Below are positions 42,935-54,561 of a stretch of DNA of 64,000 nt, one piece after another. A program made the translations under genes and the position numbers. A model generated the notes under the pieces. It did no database searches and had not been told where the DNA came from. It saw nothing but the letters and a program-made list of their open reading frames with translations. Source of the stretch: Mesostigma viride (taxonomy: Eukaryota; Streptophyta; Mesostigmatophyceae; Mesostigmatales; Mesostigmataceae); NCBI GenBank assembly GCA_009746045.1, contig RPFO01000312.1:2725279-2789278 (forward strand), given 5' to 3'. Positions within the stretch are counted from its first letter, which is position 1; every line of letters starts with the position of its first letter.

Positions 42935-43420
42935 ACCAGGTGGTAAGTTACGCCGAGGGATCATTCTTACTATATACATCTTACCTACGATCCCACGCAG
43001 TAAGTTACCGCTAAGATCCTACCTACGATCCCACGCAGTAAGTTACGAGGTGGTAAGTTACGAGGTGGTAAGATTACGACGTGGTAAGATTACGACGTGG
43101 TAAGATTACGACGTGGTAAGATTACGACGTGGTAAGATTACGACGTGGTAAGATTACGACGTGGTAAGATTACGACGTGGTAAGATTACGACGTGGTAAG
43201 ATTACGACGTGGTAAGATTACGACGTGGTAAGATTACGACGTGGTAAGATTACGACGTGGTAAGATTACGACGTGGTAAGATTACGACGTGGTAAGATTA
43301 CGACGTGGTAAGATTACGACGTGGTAAAATTACGACGTGGTAAGATTACGACGTGGTAAGTTACGAGGTGGTAAAATACCAGGTGGTAAGTTACGAGGTG
43401 GTAAATTACGATGTCGTAAC
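42935..43420 (+). repeat. 16-bp minisatellite (gtggtaagattacgac), about 19 copies
   Basis: A nearly perfect array of gtggtaagattacgac spans about 43,066-43,370, flanked by diverged versions (ggtggtaagttacgag, gatcccacgcagtaagttac). Each unit contains gtaag, the core of a 5' splice site. It lies downstream of the minus-strand gene at 43,661. Confidence 0.93.
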
Positions 43421-43660
43421 TTAAGATGTTGTTGTCTGCTATTTTGTTTTTAATTTGTGCAATGAAATGAGCCTGAATTTGTTTATTATTTCATAGTTAA
43501 TCATAGAACAAAGTTGTTATCTACCAAGATGTCCTAATTTTATCACATTTCAGCCGATGTCCAAGTCTCATTTATAACACATTGAAACTCTAACATAAGA
43601 CATGATGAGATAACCAAGTCGGCTGATGACATCCATTGAGGCACCGATGGGTGGGGTCAT

Positions 43661-45146
43661 CTACAAAGGTGCTGACTGGGGCTGGCCCTGTGCCAAGCGC
43701 GTGACATCCTCGCTCGCGGTGCCGATGGGTGTGGTCTCCTCGCCATGTGCTGATGTGCGCTCGCCTGGTCCGCTTGAGGCGCCGATGCTTGCGCGGGTGC
43801 GCGAGGGTGTGCTTGGTTCAGAGAACGGCCACGGGTTGTCAGTGTTGTCGAACATGACACGTGATGGCACATGCCGAATGGAGGTACGCGACCTCCCCAC
43901 CTCCTTGAAACATTCCTCCGCCTCGTCCCACTCGCGGCTTGGCCCACACCGCATCACGGTCGAGGCCTCAGCGCCCTTGAGCACCTTCTTCTTGTCCCAG
44001 CACCTGGCGGCGATGTCTTCCCAATCTTCCCACAGCTCGGGCCGCTTGTCCTGCAGCTCCTGCTTGTGTTGTCATGATCACACCGCAATTGGGTTAATAA
44101 GTACACGCATTATAACCGTGCATGCATGGAACAAACAATACAAGTCATTGTTGGCATACAAATGAATGAAATGACAGTCTAGGCTGAGACCTCAGATGTC
44201 ACAATAAAAATATATACAGTTAGGTGAAGATACCTACCAGTGTGCTAAAGAAAGAAAGCGCATGCCACAAGTATAAGAAGCAGAAGAAAAGGCTGCTTAC
44301 CGCCACGGAAAATCTGCCCACCATCTTCAAATAGTGCATAAGGACAACGCGACAGAAGTCCTCCTTCAGCCAGCTGGGAAGGTCGGCGTACTTCTTTATG
44401 CGATCGATGGTGGGCGTCCCCAGCAACCACGGCCTGTAGTCGTCGGATACACGCGTCCTGGCAAACTTGGTCAAGTTGGACCGGTGGTTGGCCAGGCGCT
44501 TGACCAGCGCAGTCCGGACTTGAACGTAATCCTCTGCAGGAACCGAGTCGTTGGGGCTTTTCACGATGCCCGCCTCTTGGAAGAACATCGTGATGGCGCC
44601 ACGCAAACCCGCACCCCTGATGGCCGGGTCGTGGTCCAGCTGAACCTGTTTCCCGACATCAGGTCGAATGGTCAAGCAATGTCGGGAGAGGTGCTCGACT
44701 GCGGCGGAAAAAGCTGGGGTCTCCTTCTGCAAACGTGCAATGTGCAAAGAGAGAGAAGGAGTGAAGTTAAAAATCTTGAATAATGAATCGTGTAATGCAA
44801 AAAAGCGCAGCAAATAACGGTATATGCGTAAAGTGCAACCCACGAAATTCTTGGGCAGCTTGGTGCCCATTTGCCTCATGAGATTGGCGACGTCTTGTTT
44901 CAGGGCCGCTACCTCCGCCCTGAGGCTCTCCTCCACCCTGTTGGCCGCGATTTGCAAGCCATTCAGGTTCCTGCCGGAGGAGGTGTCGCCCCGTGCCTCT
45001 CCCACCGTGGCAATATCGTCGTCCTCGTCGGAGGACGACGAGGAAGACGAGTCGGAGGAGTCGGAGGACATGATGCGGCTTTTCTTGCGGTGGCGCACGT
45101 TCTCCTCCTCCCGCGCCATCGCGGTCTTCTTCTTGTTGGGGGCCAT
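43661..45146 (-). CDS. Nuclear-type charged protein of unknown function (3 exons, 375 aa)
   Basis: Exons on the minus strand: 45,146-44,844, 44,726-44,301 and 44,059-43,661 (stop), all phase 0. Donors are TTC|GTGGGT and GCG|GTAAGC; acceptors end tttgcag and aagcag. The start MAPNKKKTAMAREEENVRHR is basic and NLS-like, followed by a Ser/Asp-rich run (SSDSSDSSSSSSSDEDDD) and a short helix suited to a coiled coil (VEESLRAEVAALKQDVANLM). Exon 2 is better ordered (FCRVVLMHYLKMVGRF); exon 3 has a Trp-rich start (ELWEDWEDIAARCWDKKK). I recognise no family. Its position, divergent from a transposase gene and separated by the 87-bp repeats, suggests it may be an accessory protein of the same element (compare TnpA-type DNA-binding partners of CACTA transposases); that is inference. 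Confidence 0.65.
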
Positions 45147-45354
45147 AGAAACTGATGAGCTGCGTGTAAACGTTAACTGGAGTCACCTACGCGCGTGGTG
45201 AAGACGTGAATGCGCCGACTTTCGAATTTCGCGTGCACTCGTGCACTTTCAAATTTCGCGTACACACTAGGTTGCAGCCATCCGACGGCTACAACCCCGG
45301 TGGCTCTTTAAACCAAACATCGCACGGTACACGTTCTTGCGGCATCGCTGTCAG

Positions 45355-45770
45355 GTCACCCCAGTACCCAGCAACCCGCTGTTATACTGGCGGCAGTTGT
45401 GTATCACTTGTAGCGTATTTGTGTATCACTTGTCCTCCTTCCCACGGCAGGTACGCAGCGACCCGCTGTTGTCCTGGCTGCAATTGTGTATCACTTGTAC
45501 GGTATTTGTGTATCACTTGTCCTCCTTCCCACGGCAGGTACGCAGCGACCCGCTGTTGCCCTGGCTGCAATTGTGTATCACTTGTAGCGTATTTTTGTAT
45601 CACTTGTAGCGTATTTGTGTATCACTTAATTGTCCTCCTTCCCACGGCAGGTACGCAGCGACCCGCTGTTATACTGGCGGCAGTTGTGTATCACTTGTAC
45701 GGTATTTGTGTATCACTTGTCCTCCTTCCCACGGCAGGTAAGGACGCAGCGACCCGCTGTTGTGTACCAC
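45355..45770 (+). repeat. 87-bp tandem repeat array A (between divergent genes)
   Basis: The phrase cctccttcccacggcaggta occurs at 45,434, 45,521, 45,634 and 45,721 (period 87, one interval 113). Between the phrases lie one to three copies of a 22-bp sub-repeat 'gtgtatcacttgtagcgtattt'. It fills the space between the minus-strand gene (start 45,146) and the transposase (start 45,917). The same repeat occurs inverted at 59,205-59,760. Likely subterminal or promoter repeats of one element; the frames through it are artefacts. Confidence 0.92.
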
Positions 45771-45916
45771 CTTCAGTTTAGTTAGGTATTGGTATAAGCC
45801 TCGTGTTGTAATTGCTGTACGTCCATGGCGTTTGTTGCAAGTGGAGGTGTATACAATACTAATGGGCCGACACTGCATGGCAACGATGCGCACGGAATTG
45901 TCAGTCTGACAAGCAA

Positions 45917-48900
45917 ATGAGCTGGCTGTTTTCTCGTCGATCTCAGGCATATTACAAGTCCCCCCAAAAATCGTTCGTAGGTGAGGCCATTGAACGTTCT
46001 CGTCGTCAGGCACATCCCTTTTCGTTCCCCGATATCGGTCCACAACCGCTCGTCGCGCGCCCCAATGTCGGTGCCTCCTGGTCCGTTCCCAGCGGCGGGA
46101 ACGACGGAGCCAAACGGCGAAGGCTGTTATGCCCGCAAGGTGAACAGCTGTTGAAGACCGCCGAAGCTGTTGAAGTGGCTGAAGTGGATACACGGTCGCC
46201 GGAGCCCGATGCGGCGGGCATGGAAGGCGTAGAGCCTGCTGAGCCGCGCCCTGATGACTCAATGGAGGAGGAATGGGGGGCGATGGCGGAGGAGGAGTTT
46301 ACGGCAGACGGTGGGGCAGGGGGGGCGATGGCGGAGGGGCTTACGACAGACGGTGGGGAGGAACGGCTGGTGATGTTGAGGCCGGCGCCGGCCGTGCATC
46401 AAGAAACCCATGGGCATGGTCTAAGCCGTTGTCTGGGAACGCGGATTTTACACAGGCTTCGCTTTTCTGCATAGCCACGGAGTTTGGTCTTCCTGATAAG
46501 TGCATCGAAGCGTTTCAGGAACTGGCGAAGCACCCACAATACAGTGTGACCAGCCACGGGGAGTTCGGCGTGGCTAGGAGACGGTCATTGGAGAAGGGCC
46601 TGCCCCTTGCGGACGCACTGACTGTGAATTGGGTCCCAGCGGAGGCAGAGGGCGATCCTTTGCGTGAGGCAGTCAAGTTCACTTACATCAGCATACAGTC
46701 AACGCTATCCGCTCTGCTGCAGAATGAGTCGTTCACGGGGAAACTGTTACTAGAACACGAGATGAATGAGGATCGGCGTGTGTGGACTTTCAATCAGACC
46801 CAGTTTTACAACACCCATCCAACAGTTCAACAACAGGAGGTGCAGCTTCCCGCCTTGGCAGCAAGTTCCAGTGAGAAGCGGCAGAGTGTCGTCCGCATTG
46901 GGGACACCATCATGGTGTTAATGGACAACAACAAGGGGCAGCGAAAGCGAGAAGAACTTTGCCTTGTCCGCGCTGTCTTCATGCAAGTAAACGCTGACGG
47001 GACTCGTGAGCCATGGGCGAAAGTCCGGTAAGTGGCACGGATGGTGCTTTTGTGTCGATGTACACTCATCATGATATGCCCTTGGGATTGCACATGCTGA
47101 GTTAATTGCATTCTGCTGAAAACAGATTGGTGTTGTCCGGGCTCCCTTGTTGGTTGGTACCAGTTGACCACTATAAACTGCCGTAATGGGCATGCATCCG
47201 GGCCAGTGCAAGCATGGTTATTAAACTGGGTTGTGGGAAGTGCAATGTTTGCACCATATATCAAGTATGATGACAGTGTTTATGCAGCAATGTGGTGTGT
47301 TTAGAGACCAAATAATGTCGTAGCCTTTTTGGTCCTGCATGAGCGCAAAGTTCCGAACACTATTTTCCCGAGGTTAGCCACTCCTCCTCGGCATCCTAAA
47401 TTGAGACCACGCCTGCGCAGGATTACACAGAGTGCACTACATTTGGTGGGAGGATATTGACGTGTGCACGTCCAGCACGCTTGGATGGATCTAGTATTGT
47501 ATATTGATGACAATCCTATAATTTGCCCGCCGTCATGATGCCTGCAGGTTCTTCTACCGCGCAAGGGATTGTCCGGGGGGGACCGTACCGCGGGATGCCG
47601 ATCGTGTCAGTGAGGTCTTCTGGACGAAGCATGAGCAGGAGATCTCTTTACTGAACTACGGGGGTCACATTGACGTGGTTGGCGTCCGTAAGTGGAGGAA
47701 ATTTGCCGAGGCTGACCGAGAGGGCGGGCGAGTGTTCTTCATGCGCAGGTCGTACAACCTTTCCCCGGACAAGCCTCGGTACAAGAGGCTGAGATTCTCT
47801 AGATGGGAAGCCGAATTCCGCTGTTACCGCCCTTCTAAGTCTGGTCTACGCATCCTATATTTGGTAGTGGCGTTGTGGGATGACTCATTTGAGGAGTATC
47901 TCCATCGGCATGGGACGCTGGAAGCGCATTTGTTCACTGTTCTGAACATCGAGCGCGCCGACAACAAGTCAAGAGACATGATCTTCCCCATCACCGTGAG
48001 AGATACACATGTGCCACGAGAGGCAGTCCTTGAGTGTCTTGTGGAGGACATGGATGCGATGGCAGAGGGCGTGCCCATGCAAGTGAAGTTTCCCAAAACG
48101 CCAAGTGAGCTTTGGGAAATCCGTGTCGCGAACCTGAACGTGATGGATTCGGCCGCCCGCAACGGCGCGATGGGGCACAAGGGTTGCACCGGCGACAAAG
48201 TGAGTGATGTTGTCACGTAGCTTGGTTCGGGGTGCTGCCCATGTGACCTTGATGTATTGGGAAGCTGTGTTGGTTTGTTATCACCGTAACCATCAGGCCT
48301 TCTTTTATTTCTGCGTACCTTGGTGTGCGGCGCATTGTGGGTGTGTGCGCCACTGCAGGGATGCCCCTTTTGCAACGTTCACCACGACGACTGGGCGGAT
48401 GCGACGGTGGACGTGGCGGAGTACATGCGCAGTGAGAAGCAAACGGCGGAAATATTGGAGGAGATGGAGGGCATGGCGACGGCCACGGCACGGAAAGAGA
48501 AGGCGAAGGAGACCGGGGTGATGTATCAGCCGCTGTGGCCTTGGCGGGATCTTCGATTCTTTGACCGCTACCGGCAGTATCCGATGGATATCTTTCACAA
48601 TCTGACGTTGGGTCTATGTAAGCAGGTGGCTCGCTACCTCGAGGAGGATGGAATTCCCACTCGCCAGCACCCGGAGTTGGATGCTTGGGTAAGCGCACAC
48701 CCCACGCGCGTCGGGAGCCGGCTGCCGCAGGGGAAAGCTTTTACCTTGTATCCACATTACAAGGGAATGGAGCTGCTGACCCTGCTGTTCCAAATGCCTT
48801 TTGCACTTCCCATGCTGCTGCTGAGGAGGCGGAATGAGGGAGATGATAAGGAGAAAAGGAAGGCCCGGCGGATCAGCAAGATGGTGATGCACCTCGCCAA

Positions 48901-50427
48901 GTGGGCGCAGATGATGCTTGGTCCCGTTACGTCTCCAATCTACAACTTGGCTGCTGACAACGTCTACGCCACTTTTCAAGAGTGTTTCGGCACCTTGTGG
49001 CCGCGTGGCAGCCTTGCAGGAAAGGGTCCTGGGGCAATGGCTGAGGCAGCGGATGGCGACGAAAAGAAGAAAAACGCGGAGAAGAAGAAGAAGAGGATGG
49101 CACGCCAAGACAATGCCGCCAGCCATAACGTCCACATACCGCGCCATGCTTTGGCACAGACTGACGATGTGGGTCGTATCTGGTCCTTGGGCCCGCATGA
49201 ATTTGAGGGGTACCACTTATTCCTGAAATCTCTCATGGAGTCGATGGCCAAATGCCACAGCAAGGAGCCGGGGCGTTACTTGCTGCAGAAACTACAGGGC
49301 TACTTGGCGTGGCAGTCCATGCTGGTTAAGGAGACATCCCAGCTCGATGAACGCGTGCTGCAAACCTTGCAGGAAAGCAGGATGTTCAACAAGCTGTATC
49401 CCAAAGCGTCCGCGACTGGTAGTGGCGCGAGTGGCGGTCCTTCTGGGCGGGAGGTGTGGGTGCGGCAAGGGGCGACTTTTCCAACGGTCATACACGAGCG
49501 CTGCGCGTTGGGGCGCATCGAGCAGGTGAGGAAACGCATGGGCGCTGTTGCTATGGCTGCGCTGGCGCTAGGGCTAGGGCATTCCTTGGTGTGCTGGGCC
49601 GACCCAGCATTTCCGTTCATATGCCCAGGCTAACAACGGCACTTGTGTGTTTTGCATGTGGTGCTGTGTGTGTGCAGGTCATGGGGGGCATGCCTTGCGG
49701 CCGTAACCCTAAGTCAACACCGACGTTGGCGGAAATTGGCGCTGACAAGCAGACGGTGGACGAGCTTCTCGCCCCGCTGGGCTGTCCACCCTGGGATGAA
49801 GCAACTGGCAGCGTGAAGGTTTATGCTAGTGCAGTAGTCGGTGCCAGGACCATTACGACTGGGGAGGTCAGGTGCTTCCACACTGATGCATACCCGGCAG
49901 GGGAAGTGGCGACAGCAGACTCATTGGCATACCAGGCGGCGGACAATGTGGACGCTGAATTTTGGTTTGCTGAGGTTGGCACCATCTTCATGCTGACGCC
50001 TGCTGAGGGGGCCATGGGGAGCATGTGGTTTGTCCCGATTTGGTTTGAGTCAGGGGATGCAAAGGACGTTCAGGGCAATCCCATGTACAACACGGACGAA
50101 ACTTGGACGGACTGTCCTGTGTTCACCAAAGACATGACACTGTCCTCGCAGTGGAAAGCCACGGGGAAGTATCCACAGCCTCTGTCCTACCTGGGGTCAC
50201 AGGTCCGACTGTTGCATCAGTGCTGGCGGCGTGGTTACGAAACCAAATGCAAAGGAAAGCATGTGGCGGCACGTGTAGGTGACACCACATCAGAACCAGT
50301 CCTACAGGTGAAGCACGACCACCTTGGGAACAACCACTACGTGCTCGATGCGTTTGATTGGGCGTGCCCAGCGTACTATCGTGACCTGCACATGGGGGGC
50401 GTGACGGACCAGCATGGGAAACGATGA
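45917..50427 (+). CDS. CACTA/Plavaka-like DDE transposase with BAH domain (5 exons, 1,197 aa)
   Basis: Exons 45,917-46,369, 46,456-47,027, 47,548-48,199, 48,359-49,525 and 49,678-50,427; phases match at every join. The first intron (86 bp) is the least certain. Residues about 295-415 look like a BAH domain (VVRIGDTIMVLMDNNKGQRK, then AKVRFFYRARDC across the splice, VFFMRRSYN); BAH domains bind nucleosomes or histone marks. Next come the transposase landmarks: RFSRWEAEFRCYRPSKSGLR, LWDDSFEEYLHRHGTLEAHL (candidate first catalytic Asp), NVMDSAARNGAMGHKGCTGD and GCPFC (candidate second Asp and zinc knuckle), and YPMDIFHNLTLGLCKQVARY (the 'D.hH....G' motif of tnp2/Plavaka-type transposases). It appears intact. 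I cannot align it formally, so assignment to CACTA/Plavaka rather than KDZ is by motif memory. Confidence 0.72.
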
Positions 50428-50484
50428 CCTGCACAGGATGGCCGTGTCAGATAATCACGGCATTTTGTAACGTAGGGAGCCAGT

Positions 50485-50770
50485 GTATTTATATTGTTGG
50501 CCATGGGGCTGAGGTTGTGAGCATCCCATTCGTCATGCTCGTGCCCAGTTTGCGTGTGCCCAGTTTTGGGGACATTGTATTTAAATTGTTGGCCATGGGG
50601 CTGAGGTTGTGAGCATCCTATTCGTCATGCTCGTGCCCGGTTTGCGTGTGCCCAGTTTTTGGGACATTGTATTTATATTGTTGGCCATGGGGCTGAGGTT
50701 GTGAGCATCCCATTCGTCATGCTCGTGCCCAGTTTGCGTGTGCCCAGTTTTGGGGACATCCTATTTAAAT
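50485..50770 (+). repeat. 92-bp tandem repeat downstream of the transposase
   Basis: Three copies of a 92-bp unit (starting 50,485, 50,577, 50,669; phrase attgttggccatggggctgag) lie 58 bp after the transposase stop, probably in its 3' UTR. Confidence 0.9.
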
Positions 50771-51125
50771 GTTTTTCTGTATTCATATACGTGGTAAGGG
50801 AACGACCCATTAGGAAATGATCTGAGACTTTGCAATTGAAGTCGGACAACGATGATCCATGTACACTGCATGATACACCTGGATATCAAATATTACATAA
50901 CTTGGTTAAGGTTTCTTTCCAGCACTCCGAGGGCTCCTGATCTGTGGCTCGCCAATGGGAGCACGAGTTTAAGTAATTGATGTGACCTTTTGTGGATGCC
51001 CTACCTAACGCGAAGGCATGATCATCTTCCCATGCAGTGAGCAGTTTAATTGAACCTGGGGCCAGGCTTTTTAAGTCAACGAGACAAGTGGGGCGTCATA
51101 TTAATAGGTACATTAATTAATTCTG
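50771..51125. other. Non-coding stretch
   Basis: AT-rich, no gene or repeat recognised, up to the LINE fragment. Confidence 0.4.
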
Positions 51126-51510
51126 ACCTGGCCTGGCCCCAAGGACATTCCCCAAAGGGTAGGGAAACCTGTCACCAACTACATCCAGATGTTGCTGGAC
51201 GACCTAGTGGTCCCAGCCCAGTTTGAGCACCGCATCCACTCTCTCTCCCGTCTTTGGACTGCCATGCAGGACAAGACGCGGTGGAAGAAGATTGTCAAGG
51301 CGCACACGCCCGACCCTGTGGGCAAGCCACCTCCCCCCAAGCGGAGGAGGCGTTTTGATGAGTAGTGTAGTTAGGATTTTCTAGATAGAGTTAGGATAGT
51401 TCGATCACGCGGCTTCCTCCACCCCATCCATCATGAAATATGTGCTACATGACCTCCCCACGGAGGCATGTTATAATTTAATTTAATTTAATTTAATTTA
51501 ATTAATTGAT
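51126..51510 (+). mobile_element. LINE 3'-end fragment, plus strand
   Basis: An open 75-codon tail (51,138-51,365) encodes KPVTNYIQMLLDDLVVPAQF, SLSRLWTAMQDKTRWKKIVK and ends PPPKRRRRFDE, as at the C-terminus of non-LTR retrotransposon ORFs ('D...W...V'). It is followed by a short 3' UTR and a (atttaa)n tail at about 51,471-51,505. It is homologous to the minus-strand fragment at 29,785-30,155 but better preserved. 5'-truncated. Confidence 0.75.
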
Positions 51511-51655
51511 TAGTTAATGAGGAACATCACTCCGTTGGGAGTCAATGGAGCACATATCCCTGAGAAGGGGCATATGGCTTTAAAGACATCCTGGGCTACT
51601 TCATGCAAGGGTGGTTACTTCATGCAAGGTTAAACTCGTGCTCCCTTTCTGCTTG

Positions 51656-52228
51656 ATGGATGGATGGATGGATGGATGGATGGATATGGATGGATGGATG
51701 GATGGATGGATGGATGGATGGATGGATGGATGGATGGATGGATGGATGGATGGATGGATGGATGGATGGATGGATGGATGGATGGATGGATGGATGGATG
51801 GATGGATGGATGGATGGATGGATGGATGGATGGATGGATGGATGGATGGATGGATGGATGGATGGATGGATGGATGGATGGATGGATGGATGGATGGATG
51901 GATGGATGGATGGATGGATGGATGGATGGATGGATCGATGGATGGATGGATGGATGGATGCATGGATGGATGGATGGATGGATGGATGGATGGATGGATG
52001 GATGGATGGATGGATGGATGGATGGATGGATGGATGGATGGATGGATGGATGGATGGATGGATGGATGGATGGATGGATGGATGGATGGATGGATGGATG
52101 GGTGGGTGGGTGGGTGGGTGGGTGGGTGGGTGGGTGGGTGGGTGGGTGGGTGGGTGGGTGGGTGGGTGGGTGGTGGGTGGGTGGGTGGGTGGGTGGGTGG
52201 GTGGGTGGGTGGGTGGGTGGGTGGGTGG
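51656..52228 (+). repeat. (TGGA)n then (TGGG)n microsatellite, about 570 bp
   Basis: An almost pure run of tggatgga to about 52,099 switches abruptly to tgggtggg until 52,228, with a few single-base variants (catg, gatc). Open frames in all phases ([16 protein letters not shown]) are repeat artefacts. Confidence 0.98.
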
Positions 52229-53278
52229 TGGACTACTTACACAATACAATAATCTAGTGCTTAACGGTTGGGGGATGATGCAGACGATATTGTTTAAAAC
52301 TTTTGTGTAATTATTTTCTAATGAGATTAGCATAGTACTCCGTGGCATGCCTTTGCGCATGACACGCAAGTACTTACTTAGTTACTTACTTACACAATCA
52401 CTGGGCAAACGCTATCTGCGAGACCCTGGTTTCCCAATCGCCTTGCCGTGCTAATGCCCTTGAAAAAAATGCGGCGATTTTCCACCTGGTACGCGGCACC
52501 AGCATGCACATGTGCTCCATGCCACAAGACAACATCACCAGGATTGAGCATCACCTCAGTTTTTCCCTCCCCCCTCTTGGAGATGTCCCTCTTCCTATAA
52601 TGTCGGATACTATTGTCGTACGAAACCCAACGTGTGTCGGGTTGTACAGCGATGATGCAACTTACTGGGAAGTATACCTCCCATGCCAATACTTCACGTG
52701 TAAGATCGGAATGGGGCCCTTGTTCTTTGCAGTTAGCCAGGCTTCGGAGCACCAGCAACTCACGTGGCTTAGGCACGTAGGACATGTCCAGCGCAGCATG
52801 CAGGATCTTGACCGCCAATCCCAGGACGAGCTTCCCAAACGGGCTGTCTTCGTCGATAAGGGCTTGGCTACGTTGCTTTGGAGGGAATGTAAACGCCTTG
52901 GTGTTCTCGTTGTACTTCCGAAAAATTCTGTCAAATTTACTATCCGGAATGTCTTGCGCAGCATTCAGCATCTGCACGCGTACTTCCTCGCTTACGATGC
53001 CTCGTATGACAGTGTATCCCCTCTCCCTGATATCCGCCGCACACTTCTTTTGTAAAGGGGTTTCGGCAATGTTCCTCTCATGCAATGCCACGTTTTCAAT
53101 CGCCTTTTCCCCGGCATTCTTCCGGTTGCCCACACGGTGGTTCTCTACGGCTTTCAATGCGGCGGGCGTTTTTTTCTTGGCAGGAACCTTCTTGGCCGCC
53201 TCCCGCCTTGCTTTTTGCCTTTCCGCCTGCTGCTTCCTATATGCCATCAATCCACACTAGGAACTCGCTACTGAGAAA

Positions 53279-53625
53279 ACTGAGATTTCCTGAGATTTCC
53301 TGAGATTTCCTGAGAAAAAAACTGAGATTTCCTGAGATTTCCTGAGATGTCCTGAGATTTCCTGAGATTTCCTGAGATTTTCCTGAGATTTCCTGAGATT
53401 TCCTGAGAAAGTGACCTGAGATTTCCTGAGATTGGCCTGAGAAAATTGGCTTTTTCTCAGGAAATCTCAGGAAATCTCAGGGCTAAGTGGAAACTGAGAT
53501 TTTACGTGGACACTGAGATTTTTTTTTCTCAGGCTGAAAATCTCAGGGCATTTTCTCAGGCGCTGAAAATCTCAGGGCATTTTCTCAGGCGCTTAAAATC
53601 TCAGGGCATTTTCTCAGGCATGCCA
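53279..53625. repeat. Left subterminal repeats of the CACTA element
   Basis: About 20 copies of a 10-bp unit (tttcctgaga or its complement tctcaggaaa), first in one orientation (53,279-53,440), then inverted (53,452-53,625, phrase ttctcaggcgc.aaaatctcagggca). These are probable transposase-binding sites. Confidence 0.9.
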
Positions 53626-53629
53626 TTGC

Positions 53630-54100
53630 CAGAATTAAATGTGTATTCTAACAAGCATAACACCATCATGCAATAAATCCAACAATTCATTAATGAATTA
53701 AATACGTTATTAGCACATCTTGTGGTATTAGGCGTGGCATTCATGGCATCACGCTGTTTGATAGTAATGAACTTATGTTTCATTGTGGCATTCTGTGACT
53801 CATCATTTCAATACCATCAAAATATAAAACATCGACTCAAAACTGCTCTCATCCTATTTCTGGATTGCTAGCTGATGGCTCATGGCCATATAACAGCTGG
53901 CATGCCAGAGCCCAGCAACGGTGGTTTCACTCAATATTGATGTGTACGTCTTCTCGTCGAGCTTGTATGCTCCACGATCTGCATCAAGTCATCCCCCAAA
54001 GAAAGAAAGCATACAGAAAGCAAGGAGTTAAATTTACAAACATGATAATAATGCCATATGCAACATGATATTCCAAGAATGATATAGAAGGCGGGCATGC
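53630..54100. other. CACTA interior, AT-rich, no gene
   Basis: No coding signal or repeat recognised. Confidence 0.4.
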
Positions 54101-54104
54101 TGCC

Positions 54105-54410
54105 ATGCATTGCGTGACTGCGTGCAGGCGTGCAGCTAGGTGTGCGTGCGTGGGCGAGTGCGTGCAGTTGTGCATGAGTGCGTTTGTGCAGGCGTGCCTT
54201 GGCGGGTGGGTTGATGGCTGTGTGCAGGCGTGCGTGCGTGAGTGGGTGCGTGAGAGTGTGCAGCTATGTGTGCGTGTGCGTGCACTTGTGCATGTGCGCG
54301 TTTGTGCAGGCGTGCCTTGGTGGGTGGGTTGATGGCTGCGTGCATGCGTGCGTGCGAGGGTAGGTGCGTGGGAGTGTGCAGCTAGGTGTGCGTGCGTGCA
54401 GTCGGTGGGC
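54105..54410 (+). repeat. 118-bp GT-rich tandem repeat, about 2.6 copies
   Basis: The phrase caggcgtgccttgg.gggtgggttgatgg recurs at 54,189 and 54,307 within tgcgtg-rich sequence. A (GT)n run follows at 54,523-54,560. Confidence 0.8.
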
Positions 54411-54519
54411 TTGGTGAAGTCTCCGGGGTGTCGCTGTGGACATGGGTGGGGCACTGGACTCGTGGGTGATACCGTTGTGGGAGGTGAATTGGGTGGGTAC
54501 TCGTGGTCCTGGGTATTGT

Positions 54520-54559
<40 letters not shown>

Positions 54560-54561
<2 letters not shown>

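Noticed and set aside
43626-44165. Plus-strand open frame of 179 codons
   Set aside because: Antisense shadow of the last exon of the minus-strand gene, which has coherent splice sites and phases.
45917-50427. Assignment as KDZ (Kyakuja-Dileera-Zisupton) transposase
   Set aside because: The 'D.hH....G' and 'C..C' motifs fit tnp2/Plavaka CACTA-type transposases better. I did not see the KDZ signature blocks, though a formal search is needed.
51611-52369. Long open frames encoding IHPSIHPS or MDGWMDGW repeats on both strands
   Set aside because: They are the translation of an uninterrupted tetranucleotide repeat with no stop codon in some frames; no coding evidence.
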